From the NCBI GenBank assembly GCA_964605665.1, contig CAZSDP010000021.1, positions 12,187 to 76,186 on the forward strand: a stretch of 64,000 nt of DNA, read 5' to 3'. Shown here piece after piece: positions 27,174 through 36,277 of the stretch. The translations under genes and the position numbers were made by a program. Below the pieces are notes generated by a model that saw nothing but the letters and a program-made list of their open reading frames with translations, did no database searches and had not been told where the DNA came from. Within the stretch, counting starts at the first letter, position 1; each line of letters opens with the position of its first letter. The stretch comes from CAZSDP01 sp964605665 (GTDB lineage Bacteria > Planctomycetota > UBA8108 > UBA1146).

Positions 27174-28133
27174 TTGTCTTCAACAAGATTCGTTTTCTTA
27201 CGAGTGGTTGTGATTGCACTCATATTCTTGCTGCTGCCAATCGGAGAAATCTGGGCGGATAAGATCTTCAAGAAGGATGGCACCGAAGTCGTTGGGAAAA
27301 TCGTGGCGGAGGAGCCAGAGAGAGTCCTGATCGAGATTCAACTCGGTCGAATGACGGCGAAGCAGTGGGTCTTGAGAAAAGACATCTCCCGCATCGAGAG
27401 AGGCTTGACCCCTGGTGAAGAGTTTCAAGACCGCTTGAGTCGTCTCCAAGAGCATGACCTTCAGGGTTATCAACAGTTGGCTGCTTGGGCGAAGAAATCT
27501 GGCCTCGGTGAAGAAGAAAAATACGTTCGTTCTCTCCTTCCCAAAGTTGAGCGTGCTGCGCTGATGCACAAGCATCCAAGGACGTGGTGCAGGCCATGCT
27601 CTGCGACGGGGACAGTCTCTTGCGCCCCTTGCGAAGGTGACGGGGAGTCGCTGATTCCTTGCCAACGCTGCGCTGGGGCCGGTCATGAAAACTGTAAGAT
27701 CTGTCGCGGTGTGGCGGGACTCAAAGTGAAGTGCCGAAAATGCGCAGGAGAAGGAAGTTATCAAAAGTTCGATCCTGCGAAAGGGCGGAAAGTCAAAACC
27801 ACATGTGGCACCTGTCGCGGAAAGGGAGAGGCGGATTGTCCCTATTGCAAGGGAGATGGAGTCTTGGAGTGCCCTTCCTGCGAAGGATCTAAAGGAGAGT
27901 CTTCCACGTGTGACTCCTGCCAGGGTAAACCTACCAACACCTGTTCAACCTGTGCTGGAAAGAAAATCCAACCGACCCCCGTATCTGCAGCAGAGCTCGC
28001 AGAGGAGAAGCGACAGGCGAAAATTGCAAAGGCAAAGGAAGAGCTTCCGAAGAAGCCTGATGGATCAGGCAAGAAGACAGAGGAAGCGAAAGAAGAGCCG
28101 GTCATCAAGAGAAACCCATTTGGTGGGGGATAA
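27174..28133 (+). CDS. Exported protein with DnaJ-like Cys-rich zinc domain
   Basis: About 319 residues from a TTG at 27174, chosen because GGAG lies eight bases upstream and it gives a clean signal peptide (SSTRFVFLRVVVIALIFLLL then PIGEIWA). An open frame extends back to 27009. After a beta segment (IFKKDGTEVVGKIVAEEPER, a pattern seen in planctomycete secreted proteins) and a helical spacer come ten CxxC pairs within about 120 residues, many as CxxCxGxG, the zinc-binding repeat of DnaJ. The tail is Lys/Glu-rich. No J-domain (HPD) is present. DnaJ zinc domains bind unfolded protein in the cytosol; here the signal peptide implies an extracytoplasmic role, which is inference. Confidence 0.75.
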   Translation: MSSTRFVFLRVVVIALIFLLLPIGEIWADKIFKKDGTEVVGKIVAEEPERVLIEIQLGRMTAKQWVLRKDISRIERGLTPGEEFQDRLSRLQEHDLQGYQQLAAWAKKSGLGEEEKYVRSLLPKVERAALMHKHPRTWCRPCSATGTVSCAPCEGDGESLIPCQRCAGAGHENCKICRGVAGLKVKCRKCAGEGSYQKFDPAKGRKVKTTCGTCRGKGEADCPYCKGDGVLECPSCEGSKGESSTCDSCQGKPTNTCSTCAGKKIQPTPVSAAELAEEKRQAKIAKAKEELPKKPDGSGKKTEEAKEEPVIKRNPFGGG

Positions 28134-28183
28134 AACCGCAGACAGATCACGCGTAGGGATCGACAACGAAAGCTGACAGTGCG

Positions 28184-28717
28184 CTATTCGTTGGTTGTAT
28201 CGATGGTGACGAGTAGCTCTCCTGCTGCGACCGTTTGTTCTGGCTTTACTGCGAGCTTGGTGACTCGGCCAGCTTGAGGTGAGCGGATTTCGTTCTCCAT
28301 CTTCATCGCTTCCAAGAGAAGCAGTGGAGTGTCGATCTCGACCTTGTCCCCTTCTTCGACCAAGATGCCTCGGACAATACCAGGCATCACCGACTTTATC
28401 TCATAGTGTCCGCCTGCTGAGGCGGAGTCGCCCAAGACCGATGTGAGAAGATCGATCTCGTCTTCGACCAAGAGTTCTACCGGCAGATCATTCAGGAGAA
28501 AACGCACCGGAGCCCCGGCCTGATTTCCCGGGAGGCTGGTCAACGTGTGGATCTCATCCCCGACGACGAGGCGGTAGACGCCCTCTTCGAGTTCCTTGAC
28601 CCGAACGACATGCTGAGTTCCATCCCGAGGATCGGAGATCTTCCACTCACGGCCGAGTGGGCCCGACTGTACTTCGAAGGTGTTTTCCCAGCCGTCGCCT
28701 GAGACTTTGTACTTCAT
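28184..28717 (-). CDS. Biotin carboxyl carrier protein of acyl-CoA carboxylase
   Basis: 177 residues. The C-terminal biotinyl domain (about 100-177) has the biotinylation motif EAMKMENEI and flanking PGIVRGILVEEGDKV and PQAGRVTKLAVKPEQTV. The N-terminal 100 residues form a beta-rich region like the BT linker domain of propionyl-CoA carboxylase alpha chains, here encoded separately from the biotin carboxylase. Its ATG overlaps the accC-type stop (ATGA). Together with the two neighbours it makes a propionyl-CoA carboxylase. Confidence 0.92.
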   Translation of the reverse strand: MKYKVSGDGWENTFEVQSGPLGREWKISDPRDGTQHVVRVKELEEGVYRLVVGDEIHTLTSLPGNQAGAPVRFLLNDLPVELLVEDEIDLLTSVLGDSASAGGHYEIKSVMPGIVRGILVEEGDKVEIDTPLLLLEAMKMENEIRSPQAGRVTKLAVKPEQTVAAGELLVTIDTTNE

Positions 28718-30231
28718 GGTCGGGCCCTCCGTCCGGTTCCTTCTAAGCGACCGACACGTCCCCAGGCTCCTCCGTCTGCCGGTGGGCTTTCGCCAACTGC
28801 TTTCGAGGCCCCCATGCGGCCGCGAGCGATAATCGCTGCGAGCTGCTCGAGCATGGGAGGTTCAGACGTGGGGAGTTCAGGACGATCGAGCCACTCTTCG
28901 AGCGTTCCGGTATGAAAATCACCCTGACGGAAAAATTCACTTCGGCAGATCTCGATTCCGAGAGGAACTGTGGTGTGAATGCCTCCGATTCGAATCCGAC
29001 TGAGTAGGGTGCTCAGCCGATCGATGGCTTGACTTCTCGTCGGTCCCCAGGCGATCGCCTTTGCCAGCATCGGGTCGTACCAAGGGGTGATCTCCTGTCC
29101 CTCACGGAGGCAGGCATCGATTCTTCCAAATGGAGAGTGGGGAAGACGGAGCGCTCGCACCAGTCCGGTCGATGGTCGGAAGCCACGATACGGATCCTCC
29201 GCGTAGATGCGAAACTCGATAGAGGAACCGCGGCGTGATGGTTCTTCGATACTCTCCAGGCTCTTTCCATTGCCGATGGCAATTTGCTCCGCAACGAGAT
29301 CGAGTCCGGTGACTTGCTCGGTGACGGGATGTTCCACCTGCAGGCGAGTGTTCATCTCGAGGAAGAAGAATTCATCTTGAGTCTCATCGAAGAGGAACTC
29401 AAAGGTTCCGGCGCCGCGATAGTTGAGAGCTCGAACTCCCGCGAGTGCGGCATGACGCATCTTGGCCCGGACCGTGTCGTTGATGACTGGAGAGGGGGTC
29501 TCTTCCACGAGCTTTTGGTGGTTTCGCTGAATGGAGCACTCTCGTTCTCCTAGGAAGAGGCCATTGCCTTGCCCATCGCCAAGCACTTGAACTTCCACGT
29601 GCCGGGAGGGATGGACGAATCTCTCCAGGTAGACGCGTGAGTCACCGAAAGCGGCTCCTGCTTCTCGCGTTGTTCTCGCGTAGGCGCTCGCGAGCTCTTC
29701 CGGTGATTCGACGAGGCGAATTCCCTTCCCGCCGCCACCGCCTGCGGCTTTAAGGAGCAAGGGGTATCCGACTTTTTCTGCGGCTTCCGTGATTTCCGAC
29801 TCGGAGACGGGCCCATCCGTTCCCGGTATGACAGGAACCCCAGCAACGGTCATCCTCTCGCGAGCTTCAACCTTGTCACCCATTCTGGCGATTTGTTCTG
29901 GAGTTGGGCCGAGGAAGCAGATGCCAGCGGACTCGACTTCGCCAGCAAACGCCGAATTTTCGGAGAGAAATCCATAACCCGGATGAATTGCGTCAGCTCC
30001 GGTGCTGCGTGCAGCATCGATGATCGCATCCACACGTAGATAGGATTCGGTCGCAGGAGGAGGACCTAGTCGCACCGAATGGTCTGCGGCGAACCGGTGA
30101 GGCGATGCAACATCTGCATCTGAATACACCGACACGGTGGCAAGACCGAGTTCTCTGCAGGTATGAAATACCCGAATTGCGATCTCTCCGCGATTTGCGA
30201 CGAGTACTTTTTTGATCGGTTTCTTGTTCAC
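28714..30231 (-). CDS. accC: Biotin carboxylase subunit of propionyl/acetyl-CoA carboxylase
   Basis: About 505 residues. The GTG at 30231 is preferred because GAGGAT precedes it with good spacing; another GTG lies at 30243. The family opening KKVLVANRGEIAIRVFHTCR is followed by the HPGYGFLSENSAFA biotin carboxylase motif, ATP-grasp loop KAAGGGGGKGIRLV, EMNTRLQVEHPVTEQVTG catalytic segment and the AEDPYRGFRPSTG C-terminal domain. It carboxylates the biotin carried by the next gene's product at the cost of ATP. It sits 51 bases after the carboxyltransferase stop and overlaps the carrier gene. Confidence 0.93.
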   Translation of the reverse strand: MNKKPIKKVLVANRGEIAIRVFHTCRELGLATVSVYSDADVASPHRFAADHSVRLGPPPATESYLRVDAIIDAARSTGADAIHPGYGFLSENSAFAGEVESAGICFLGPTPEQIARMGDKVEARERMTVAGVPVIPGTDGPVSESEITEAAEKVGYPLLLKAAGGGGGKGIRLVESPEELASAYARTTREAGAAFGDSRVYLERFVHPSRHVEVQVLGDGQGNGLFLGERECSIQRNHQKLVEETPSPVINDTVRAKMRHAALAGVRALNYRGAGTFEFLFDETQDEFFFLEMNTRLQVEHPVTEQVTGLDLVAEQIAIGNGKSLESIEEPSRRGSSIEFRIYAEDPYRGFRPSTGLVRALRLPHSPFGRIDACLREGQEITPWYDPMLAKAIAWGPTRSQAIDRLSTLLSRIRIGGIHTTVPLGIEICRSEFFRQGDFHTGTLEEWLDRPELPTSEPPMLEQLAAIIARGRMGASKAVGESPPADGGAWGRVGRLEGTGRRARP

Positions 30232-30282
30232 GCGGATCCTCACGTTGGGCAGTCAATGTGCCGATCGATATGCTGAATCAAA

Positions 30283-31830
30283 TCACAAAGGAATGTTTCC
30301 ATGCTTCTTGGCCGGGTTGTGGTCACGCTTCCCCGCGAGAAGGCGTAAGCCTTCGATGAGACGGGCGCGAGTTTCCGGCTCCTCGATCACCGCATCGATG
30401 TAACCTCGTTCTGCTGCAGTGAACGGGTTCGCAAAGAGCTGTTCGTATTCTTCGGTGCGGGCGTGTGCCGTCGCTTCAGGATCTTCCGCATCACTGATCT
30501 CACGGCGGAAGATGATTTCAACGGCTCCCTTTGCGCCCATGACGGCGATCTCGGCTGAGGGCCAAGCGAGGTTGAGGTCTCCGCGGATGTGTTTGGAGCT
30601 CATGACGTCATAGGCGCCGCCGTAGGCCTTTCGCGTGATCACCGTTAGCTTCGGCACGGTTGCTTCACAGTAGGCGTAGAGAAGCTTGGCTCCATGGCGA
30701 ATGATCCCGTTCCATTCCTGATCGGTACCAGGAAGGAAGCCGGGAACATCGACGAAGGAAACGATCGGAATGTTGAAACAATCGAGGAAGCGTACGAATC
30801 GTGCGGCTTTAGAACTCGCTGCAATGTCCAGGCAACCGGCGAGAACCGATGGTTGGTTGGCGACGATTCCTACTGATTGACCTCCGAGTCGGGCAAACGC
30901 GGTCAATATATTCTGTGCGCCATGAGCCCCGACCTCCAGGAGTGAGTCGCGATCGACGACTCGGCGCAGCACTTCCCGCATGTCATACGGTTTGTCCCGT
31001 TCTTGCGGAATAACCGACTTCAACTCAGCATCGGCACGATCGACGGGATCCTCACATGGAATCTGGGGGGGGGATTCGAGGTTGTTCGCCGGTAGGTATG
31101 AGAACAACTGCCGAATCTGCTCCAAGCATTGGCGATCATTGGGACAGAGGAAGTGAGCAACGCCACTCTTCGAATTATGAGTGAGTGCGCCTCCGAGCTC
31201 TTCCTGAGTTACTTCTTCATGTGTGACGGTCTTTACCACATTGGGACCGGTCACAAACATGTAGCTCGTTCCATCGACCATGAAAACGAAGTCTGTGATT
31301 GCGGGTGAGTAAACAGCTCCGCCCGCGCAAGGGCCCAAGATCGCGGAGATTTGTGGAATGACCCCAGAAGCGAGCGTGTTGCGGAGGAAGATGTCCGCAT
31401 AGCCCCCCAAGCTGGCGACCCCCTCCTGGATTCGGGCGCCGCCAGAGTCATTGAGACCGATGACGGGATGGCCCGACTTGACGGCCATGTCCATGACCTT
31501 GCAAATCTTGGCCGCATTCGTGGCTGAGAGACTGCCCCCCTCTACGGTGAAGTCTTGGCTGAACAGAAAGACTCGTCGACCTTCGATTTCACCCCAACCA
31601 GTGATGACTCCATCCCCTGGAATTTGGCGATTCTCCATGCCGAAGTCTCTGCAGCGATGTTCCACCAATGCATCGAGCTCGTGGAATGTTCCTTCATCCA
31701 GCAACACGGTAATACGCTCGCGAGCAGTGAGCTTACCCTTTTGGTGCTGACGTTCAATCCGCGCTTCGCCACCCCCAAGCCTTGCACGTTCTAAGCGCTC
31801 GCGGGCCTCGATTCGGTTTTGCTCCTTCAT
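30283..31830 (-). CDS. pccB: Acyl-CoA (propionyl-CoA) carboxylase carboxyltransferase subunit
   Basis: 515 residues of the carboxyltransferase crotonase-like fold, complete N and C halves. Visible features are QHQKGKLTARERI at the start, GLNDSGGARIQEGV and GPCAGGAVYSPA oxyanion segments, and DVPGFLPGTDQEWNGIIRHGAKLLYAY and KAYGGAYDVMSSKH in the C half. It transfers CO2 from biotin to propionyl-CoA, giving methylmalonyl-CoA. Propionyl-CoA preference is inferred from the mutase and epimerase genes upstream. Its ATG overlaps the epimerase stop (ATGA). Confidence 0.93.
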   Translation of the reverse strand: MKEQNRIEARERLERARLGGGEARIERQHQKGKLTARERITVLLDEGTFHELDALVEHRCRDFGMENRQIPGDGVITGWGEIEGRRVFLFSQDFTVEGGSLSATNAAKICKVMDMAVKSGHPVIGLNDSGGARIQEGVASLGGYADIFLRNTLASGVIPQISAILGPCAGGAVYSPAITDFVFMVDGTSYMFVTGPNVVKTVTHEEVTQEELGGALTHNSKSGVAHFLCPNDRQCLEQIRQLFSYLPANNLESPPQIPCEDPVDRADAELKSVIPQERDKPYDMREVLRRVVDRDSLLEVGAHGAQNILTAFARLGGQSVGIVANQPSVLAGCLDIAASSKAARFVRFLDCFNIPIVSFVDVPGFLPGTDQEWNGIIRHGAKLLYAYCEATVPKLTVITRKAYGGAYDVMSSKHIRGDLNLAWPSAEIAVMGAKGAVEIIFRREISDAEDPEATAHARTEEYEQLFANPFTAAERGYIDAVIEEPETRARLIEGLRLLAGKRDHNPAKKHGNIPL

Positions 31831-32291
31831 CGAGTTCCTTTCCGATCGTCGGTTTGGGTGGTGTACTCGACCAGTTCGACGAGAACTCCTCCCGCGGTGG
31901 AAGGGTGGAGAAATGCCACCTTCGTGCCGCGACTGCCTGGAACGGAGCTTTCTTGGATCATACGAGAGCCAGCTCTCTTCAACTTGGTCAAGATCTCCTC
32001 GATATTCTCGACGCGGTAAGCCACATGATGCAGCCCACGCCGTCCTTGATTGAGGAACTTTGCAATTGGAGACTCGGGTGAAGTGGGCTCGAGTAGTTCA
32101 GTCTTTGCCATTCCGGTAGAAAGAAATGCAACGCGTACCTTTTGCGATGGTACTTCTTCAGTGCCGAGAACGGTTGCGCCCAGCTGATCGCGCCAAAATG
32201 GGAGAGCCGATTCCAAATCGGGCACCGCGATCGCGACATGGTCGAGCGCAAGTGCCCCTTCGAGGAGCGGGGGAGGAGCATGATCACTCAT
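31827..32291 (-). CDS. mce: Methylmalonyl-CoA epimerase
   Basis: 154 residues of the vicinal-oxygen-chelate (glyoxalase) fold. The opening LDHVAIAVPDLESALPFWRD supplies the first metal His; GLHHVAYRVENIEEIL gives the central His, and FLHPSTAGGVLVELVEY gives the C-terminal HP/E metal motif of this family. It interconverts (S)- and (R)-methylmalonyl-CoA so that carboxylase product can enter the mutase. It overlaps both neighbours by four bases. Confidence 0.95.
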   Translation of the reverse strand: MSDHAPPPLLEGALALDHVAIAVPDLESALPFWRDQLGATVLGTEEVPSQKVRVAFLSTGMAKTELLEPTSPESPIAKFLNQGRRGLHHVAYRVENIEEILTKLKRAGSRMIQESSVPGSRGTKVAFLHPSTAGGVLVELVEYTTQTDDRKGTR

Positions 32292-32725
32292 TGAACTTCC
32301 TCCTCAGGTCGAAGCTGTTGATGCAGATCGTTCACGATGGTGTCCAACGGAGTACCTGGTGGATAGAGCATCGAAAAACCGGCCTTTTGGAGGGTGTCCA
32401 CGTCTTTCTTGGGAATGATTCCTCCGCCAAACAGAACGATGTCACTCGCTCCCTCACTAGAGAGCAGTTCGCTGACTCGAGTGAAGTGCTGTTGATGGGC
32501 GCCAGAGAGACTCGACAGACCGATCGCTTCGACGTCTTCGGCGAGAGCCGCCTGAACAATCGACTCGGGAGTGGCTCGGAGTCCGGTATAGATCACTTCC
32601 ATTCCCGCATCCCGCAGCGCCCGTAGGACGAGCCGAATTCCACGGTCGTGACCATCGAGCCCAGGCTTGGCGAGTAGGACGCGGATTGGACCGGTTCGTG
32701 GTGAAGCGTCACGGCGTTCAGGCAT
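32288..32725 (-). CDS. Methylmalonyl-CoA mutase small (cobalamin-binding) subunit
   Basis: 145 residues from the ATG at 32725, which overlaps the large-subunit stop; a TTG at 32743 is possible but less likely. The B12-binding motif DGHDRG (DxHxxG) follows RVLLAKPGL, and IGLSSLSGAH and LFGGGIIPKKDV supply the other corrin-contacting loops. The catalytic TIM barrel is on the preceding gene, so the enzyme is the split form known from archaea and many bacteria. Confidence 0.95.
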   Translation of the reverse strand: MPERRDASPRTGPIRVLLAKPGLDGHDRGIRLVLRALRDAGMEVIYTGLRATPESIVQAALAEDVEAIGLSSLSGAHQQHFTRVSELLSSEGASDIVLFGGGIIPKKDVDTLQKAGFSMLYPPGTPLDTIVNDLHQQLRPEEEVQ

Positions 32726-34382
32726 GATCTCGGTATTCTCCAAAGATTGTGGTCAATGTTTCGGAAATCTCGCCGAGAGTCACTCCGCGCTCGACTGCAG
32801 CGATGAGTGTAGGCATTAGATTCTCAGCTCCTCGCGCAACCTCGGCAATCGAATTTCTAGCGTCCTCGATCTCCTCAGAATGACGCTCTGATCGGAAAGC
32901 TGTTAGTTGTTCTCGGCGCGCTTCTTCAACCGCGGGATCGACACTGAACGAGGCCTCGGGAATCTCTGCGCCTTCAGAAACTCCGATGGGAGTACTCTCT
33001 CCCGAGTCGATCGCGACCTGTGCCCGGTAGGCACTCGATTCGATTTTTCGCCGTATGAACCCGTCGACGATTGCTGACACGGTACCGCCCTTTTGGTCGA
33101 TTTCTTCGATCAACGCCTGTGCTCGTTCTTCCACGGCATCGGTCAGAGATTCGATGTAGGGCGATCCTCCGAGGGGGTCGGCGACATCGGTGACTCCGCT
33201 CTCCTTCGCCAAGATCTGCTGAGTTCTTAGAGCGACTTGCGCCGCTTCCTGCGAAGGTAAAGACAGAGCTTCATCTGAAGAATTGGTATGCAGAGATTGG
33301 GTGCCACCCATAACCGCTGCCAGTGCTTGTACGGTGACACGAACAACATTGTTGTCCGGTTCATGGGCGGTCAAAGTCGAACCGCCGGTCTGAGTGTGAA
33401 ATCTGAGTTGGCAAGCTGCGTCTTCGGTGATCCCAAATCGCTCGCGGCAGATTGTCGCCCACATTCGACGAGCAGCGCGAAACTTGGCGACCTCCTCGAA
33501 GAAGTGGTTGTGTGCATTGAAGAAGAAACTCAGACGGCGGCCGACCTGGCACAAATCGAGGCCCCGCTCTTGGCAAGATTCAAGGTAGGCAATTCCGTCC
33601 GCCAAGGTGAAGGCAACTTCTTCGACCGCTGTCGCTCCTGCTTCGCGAATGTGATAACCCGAAATGCTGATCGGGTAGAAGTTCTTCAGCTCTTTCGAGG
33701 CATACTCGATCACGTCGACAGCCAGACGAAGTGATGGTTCGACGGGGAATCTTTGGGTTCCCCGCGCGATGAATTCCTTCAGGATGTCATTTTGTACCGT
33801 TCCTCTGAGGAGCGAAGGATCGATCCCTCGTCTCTTTGCCAAGGCGACCAAGAACGCCAATAGAATCGACGCGGTTGAATTGATCGTCATCGAGATCGAA
33901 ACTCGATCGAGAGGGATTCCGTCGAGGAGCGTATCGAGATCATCAAGGGTGGAAATCGGCACACCGACTCGCCCAACTTCGCCGATCGCCTCCGAGGCAT
34001 CGGAGTCGTAACCGATTTGAGTCGGCAGATCGAATGCTACAGAGAGTCCCGTTTGGCCCTTCTCCAACAGAAAGCGAAATCGCTCATTGGTTTCCTTCGG
34101 GGAGCTGTAACCAGCGTACTGTCGCATCGTCCACAAGCGACTTCGGTACATGCTGGCATGTAACCCACGGGTGAATGGAAACTCTCCTGGACCTCGCTCT
34201 GAAGGGTCATTGCTATAGAGCGGGTCGAGAGTGATCTCGGAGGAAGTCTCGAATTGGGCTTTTCGTTCACGATGGCGGGCGAGAGTCGGTTCGTACATCT
34301 CTCGTTTCCAACGCGCTGTCGCGTTGCCGTGGTCAGCGGTTGGACCTTCGGAGGCTGTATCATCCGGCTGGGGTGGATTCAA
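32718..34382 (-). CDS. Methylmalonyl-CoA mutase large (catalytic) subunit
   Basis: 554 residues from a TTG at 34382 (codon 34380-34382). It overlaps the biotin ligase stop as TTGA and is well spaced from AGGAG; the open frame upstream of this is inside birA. The length matches split-type large subunits. Motifs: FPFTRGLHASMYRSRLWTMR, QYAGYSSPKETNERFR, GLSVAFDLPTQIGYDSD, FYPISISGYHIREAGA and QTGGSTLTAHEPDNNVVR. It isomerises methylmalonyl-CoA to succinyl-CoA with adenosylcobalamin held by the next gene's product. No MeaB-type GTPase chaperone gene was found in the window. Confidence 0.95.
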   Translation of the reverse strand: MNPPQPDDTASEGPTADHGNATARWKREMYEPTLARHRERKAQFETSSEITLDPLYSNDPSERGPGEFPFTRGLHASMYRSRLWTMRQYAGYSSPKETNERFRFLLEKGQTGLSVAFDLPTQIGYDSDASEAIGEVGRVGVPISTLDDLDTLLDGIPLDRVSISMTINSTASILLAFLVALAKRRGIDPSLLRGTVQNDILKEFIARGTQRFPVEPSLRLAVDVIEYASKELKNFYPISISGYHIREAGATAVEEVAFTLADGIAYLESCQERGLDLCQVGRRLSFFFNAHNHFFEEVAKFRAARRMWATICRERFGITEDAACQLRFHTQTGGSTLTAHEPDNNVVRVTVQALAAVMGGTQSLHTNSSDEALSLPSQEAAQVALRTQQILAKESGVTDVADPLGGSPYIESLTDAVEERAQALIEEIDQKGGTVSAIVDGFIRRKIESSAYRAQVAIDSGESTPIGVSEGAEIPEASFSVDPAVEEARREQLTAFRSERHSEEIEDARNSIAEVARGAENLMPTLIAAVERGVTLGEISETLTTIFGEYRDHA

Positions 34383-35299
34383 AGTGGGTCTCCTCCGTGA
34401 TCGCGGAGATGTTCGATTTCTCCCGCCCGCAACGTTCGGCGAATCGGTGCCGGGTGGTCGAAGAGCTGTTCGGGACTCTGTCCGGCGGCAGACTCTTCGA
34501 TGACCAACCCACCGTCTTCTGCCAGTTCGATTGCCCGGCCGACGCGCCAACGTGGTGACTCGGCCGCTCTTGGGAGCTCCGATGATTCCAGTTCGAGTCC
34601 AGATTGGAACCAGCGGACCGACTGTCCGATGGTCACCATCCGCATTCGGAGTCGGCGCAGGGAACTCGCTCTGCCCCCCGGTGCCCGGTCCTCAGCCAAT
34701 CTCCGATCGAAGGTGCACAGGATACGCGGAAGCAGTTCTGTGGGGGAGGGAGAGTGCCCGAATTCCCGTTGAATTGAGGTCGGTTGCAGGTGGGGGAAGC
34801 GTTGCGGGGTGAGGATGGCAGGATCGAGGCAGAGGTCGAGGCCGACTCCGAAAATCAACCAGAAGCCACCACGGGGGCTCTGCTCCACTTCGGTGATGAC
34901 TCCACCCCACTTCTTCCCGCTGACCAGGAGGTCGTTCGGCCATTTGAGTCCGAGTTGTGGAGAGAGTTTCGGTGTCGAGATTGGAGTGGGAGGATGGTCG
35001 AGGAGGAGCTCTTCGGTCGCTTCCAAGGCGGCGAGCCCGAGTAGTAATCCGAGAAACGGATCGGCGGGGGCCGTTGCTGCGACTCCGAGCGAGACCCATA
35101 GTCCCCCTTCGGGACTCTCCCAGCGATTGCCTCGCCTTCCTCTCCCTGCGCGCTGTCGGTCGGCGCGGATGGCGATCGGAGGAGGAAATCCCTCTCGAAG
35201 AAGGGAGCGCACGACGTCCTGAGTCGAGTCGACGGAGGATCGTTCTTCCAGATGCCAGCCTGGTGCCGGTCGGTGCATAGGAATCGTGACCTTTCTCAT
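34379..35299 (-). CDS. birA: Biotin--[acetyl-CoA-carboxylase] ligase
   Basis: 306 residues. The catalytic motif GRGRRGNRWESPEGGLWVSL (about residues 50-72) contains the adenylate-binding GRGRxG loop, followed by LGLKWPNDLLVSGKKWGGVITE with the catalytic Lys. There is no N-terminal winged helix, so this is the non-regulatory (class I) type. A C-terminal beta domain closes it. It heads the carboxylase-mutase operon and would biotinylate the carrier protein encoded at the other end. The ATG at 35278 is an alternative start. Confidence 0.93.
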   Translation of the reverse strand: MRKVTIPMHRPAPGWHLEERSSVDSTQDVVRSLLREGFPPPIAIRADRQRAGRGRRGNRWESPEGGLWVSLGVAATAPADPFLGLLLGLAALEATEELLLDHPPTPISTPKLSPQLGLKWPNDLLVSGKKWGGVITEVEQSPRGGFWLIFGVGLDLCLDPAILTPQRFPHLQPTSIQREFGHSPSPTELLPRILCTFDRRLAEDRAPGGRASSLRRLRMRMVTIGQSVRWFQSGLELESSELPRAAESPRWRVGRAIELAEDGGLVIEESAAGQSPEQLFDHPAPIRRTLRAGEIEHLRDHGGDPL

Positions 35300-35401
35300 G
35301 AACTGTACTCGGTCTAGATCGTAGCTGATTTCAGCTCCAGGATCGAAGCGACTCTCCTCCTAGTGTCCCTTCCGAGGGAAGGCTGTGGTACCCTCTCCGA
35401 C

Positions 35402-35722
35402 ATGACGGATTCGGAAGAGAGAGAAGAGAAACTAGTGAAGACGGGGGAGGTTCTCGAACGCGCGGGAATCTCTCGCCAGGTCTTGTATCGATACATGCAA
35501 CTCGACCTGATCGTACCCGTACGAACGACTGGTTCGGGGAGAAATGAATTCTCTCCCAAGGTTTTCCGCATTTTGGAGTTGATCGAGCGGATGAAAGACC
35601 ACGGTTACACTCTGCGTGACATCAAGGACCTCGTGGGAAAAAAAATGGCGACTCAGCAACAACGACTCGAACTCCTCGACCAATTGGATGCCGAGAGTGA
35701 ATCCGATGGTCAGAAGGAGTGA
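35402..35722 (+). CDS. MerR-family transcriptional regulator
   Basis: 106 residues from the ATG at 35402; a GTG at 35363 extends it by 13 residues. The DNA-binding winged helix is clear: KTGEVLERAGISRQVLYRYM, then GRNEFSPKVFRILELIERMK and GYTLRDIKDLVG. A short coiled coil follows with no Cys-based metal site and no effector domain. It is transcribed away from the propionyl-CoA operon across about 100 bases, so it may control that operon, which is inference from position. Confidence 0.88.
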   Translation: MTDSEEREEKLVKTGEVLERAGISRQVLYRYMQLDLIVPVRTTGSGRNEFSPKVFRILELIERMKDHGYTLRDIKDLVGKKMATQQQRLELLDQLDAESESDGQKE

Positions 35723-35800
35723 TTCTCGAAGCCCTGCTTGCCGACGCGGCCGCCTGCCAGAATTCCAAGCCCCCCCAGTTGAGGAACCGACGAGGAGACC

Positions 35801-36277
35801 ATGTCATCATCGGAATTGAGAGTCTTTCCGAATGCCCTCGCGGAAGGCGCAACTCAGCTACGGGTTCGCTATGAAGAGACCGATTGTGCGGGAGTTGGCT
35901 ATCACGCGAATTCTCTGGTGTGGTTTGAATGCTCTAGGACAGAGCTTCTTCGCAAACTGGGGTTCACCTACCGGCGGTTGGAAGAAGACGGGTGGATGTT
36001 GACGGTCACGGAACTTGCCGCAAAGTACCGTCGTTCTGTCTATTACGACGATCTCTTGACGATTCATTGTGGAATTGTTGAGGCGAGTGGGGCGCGCCTT
36101 CGAATCGAGTACGAGGTTCGTCAAGAAAATCGAACCCTGTGCACGACCGGTTTCACAGTTCTTGGTTGTGTCGATACTGAAACGGTTCGGCCACGCCGTC
36201 TTCCGCCGAAGCTCGTCGAGAGACTGAATCATGAGCCGACATTCTTCACTCTAGAAGGAGCGTTCAATGGCGACTGA
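35801..36277 (+). CDS. Acyl-CoA thioesterase, YbgC/4-hydroxybenzoyl-CoA thioesterase type
   Basis: 158 residues of the hot-dog fold. The catalytic segment VRYEETDCAGVGYHANSLVW has the Asp and the YHANS/T motif of this family, followed by FECSRTELLRKLGF and YYDDLLTIHCGIVEASGARL. It hydrolyses acyl-CoA thioesters of uncertain chain type. It is downstream of the MerR gene and overlaps the FHA gene by 11 bases. Confidence 0.9.
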   Translation: MSSSELRVFPNALAEGATQLRVRYEETDCAGVGYHANSLVWFECSRTELLRKLGFTYRRLEEDGWMLTVTELAAKYRRSVYYDDLLTIHCGIVEASGARLRIEYEVRQENRTLCTTGFTVLGCVDTETVRPRRLPPKLVERLNHEPTFFTLEGAFNGD

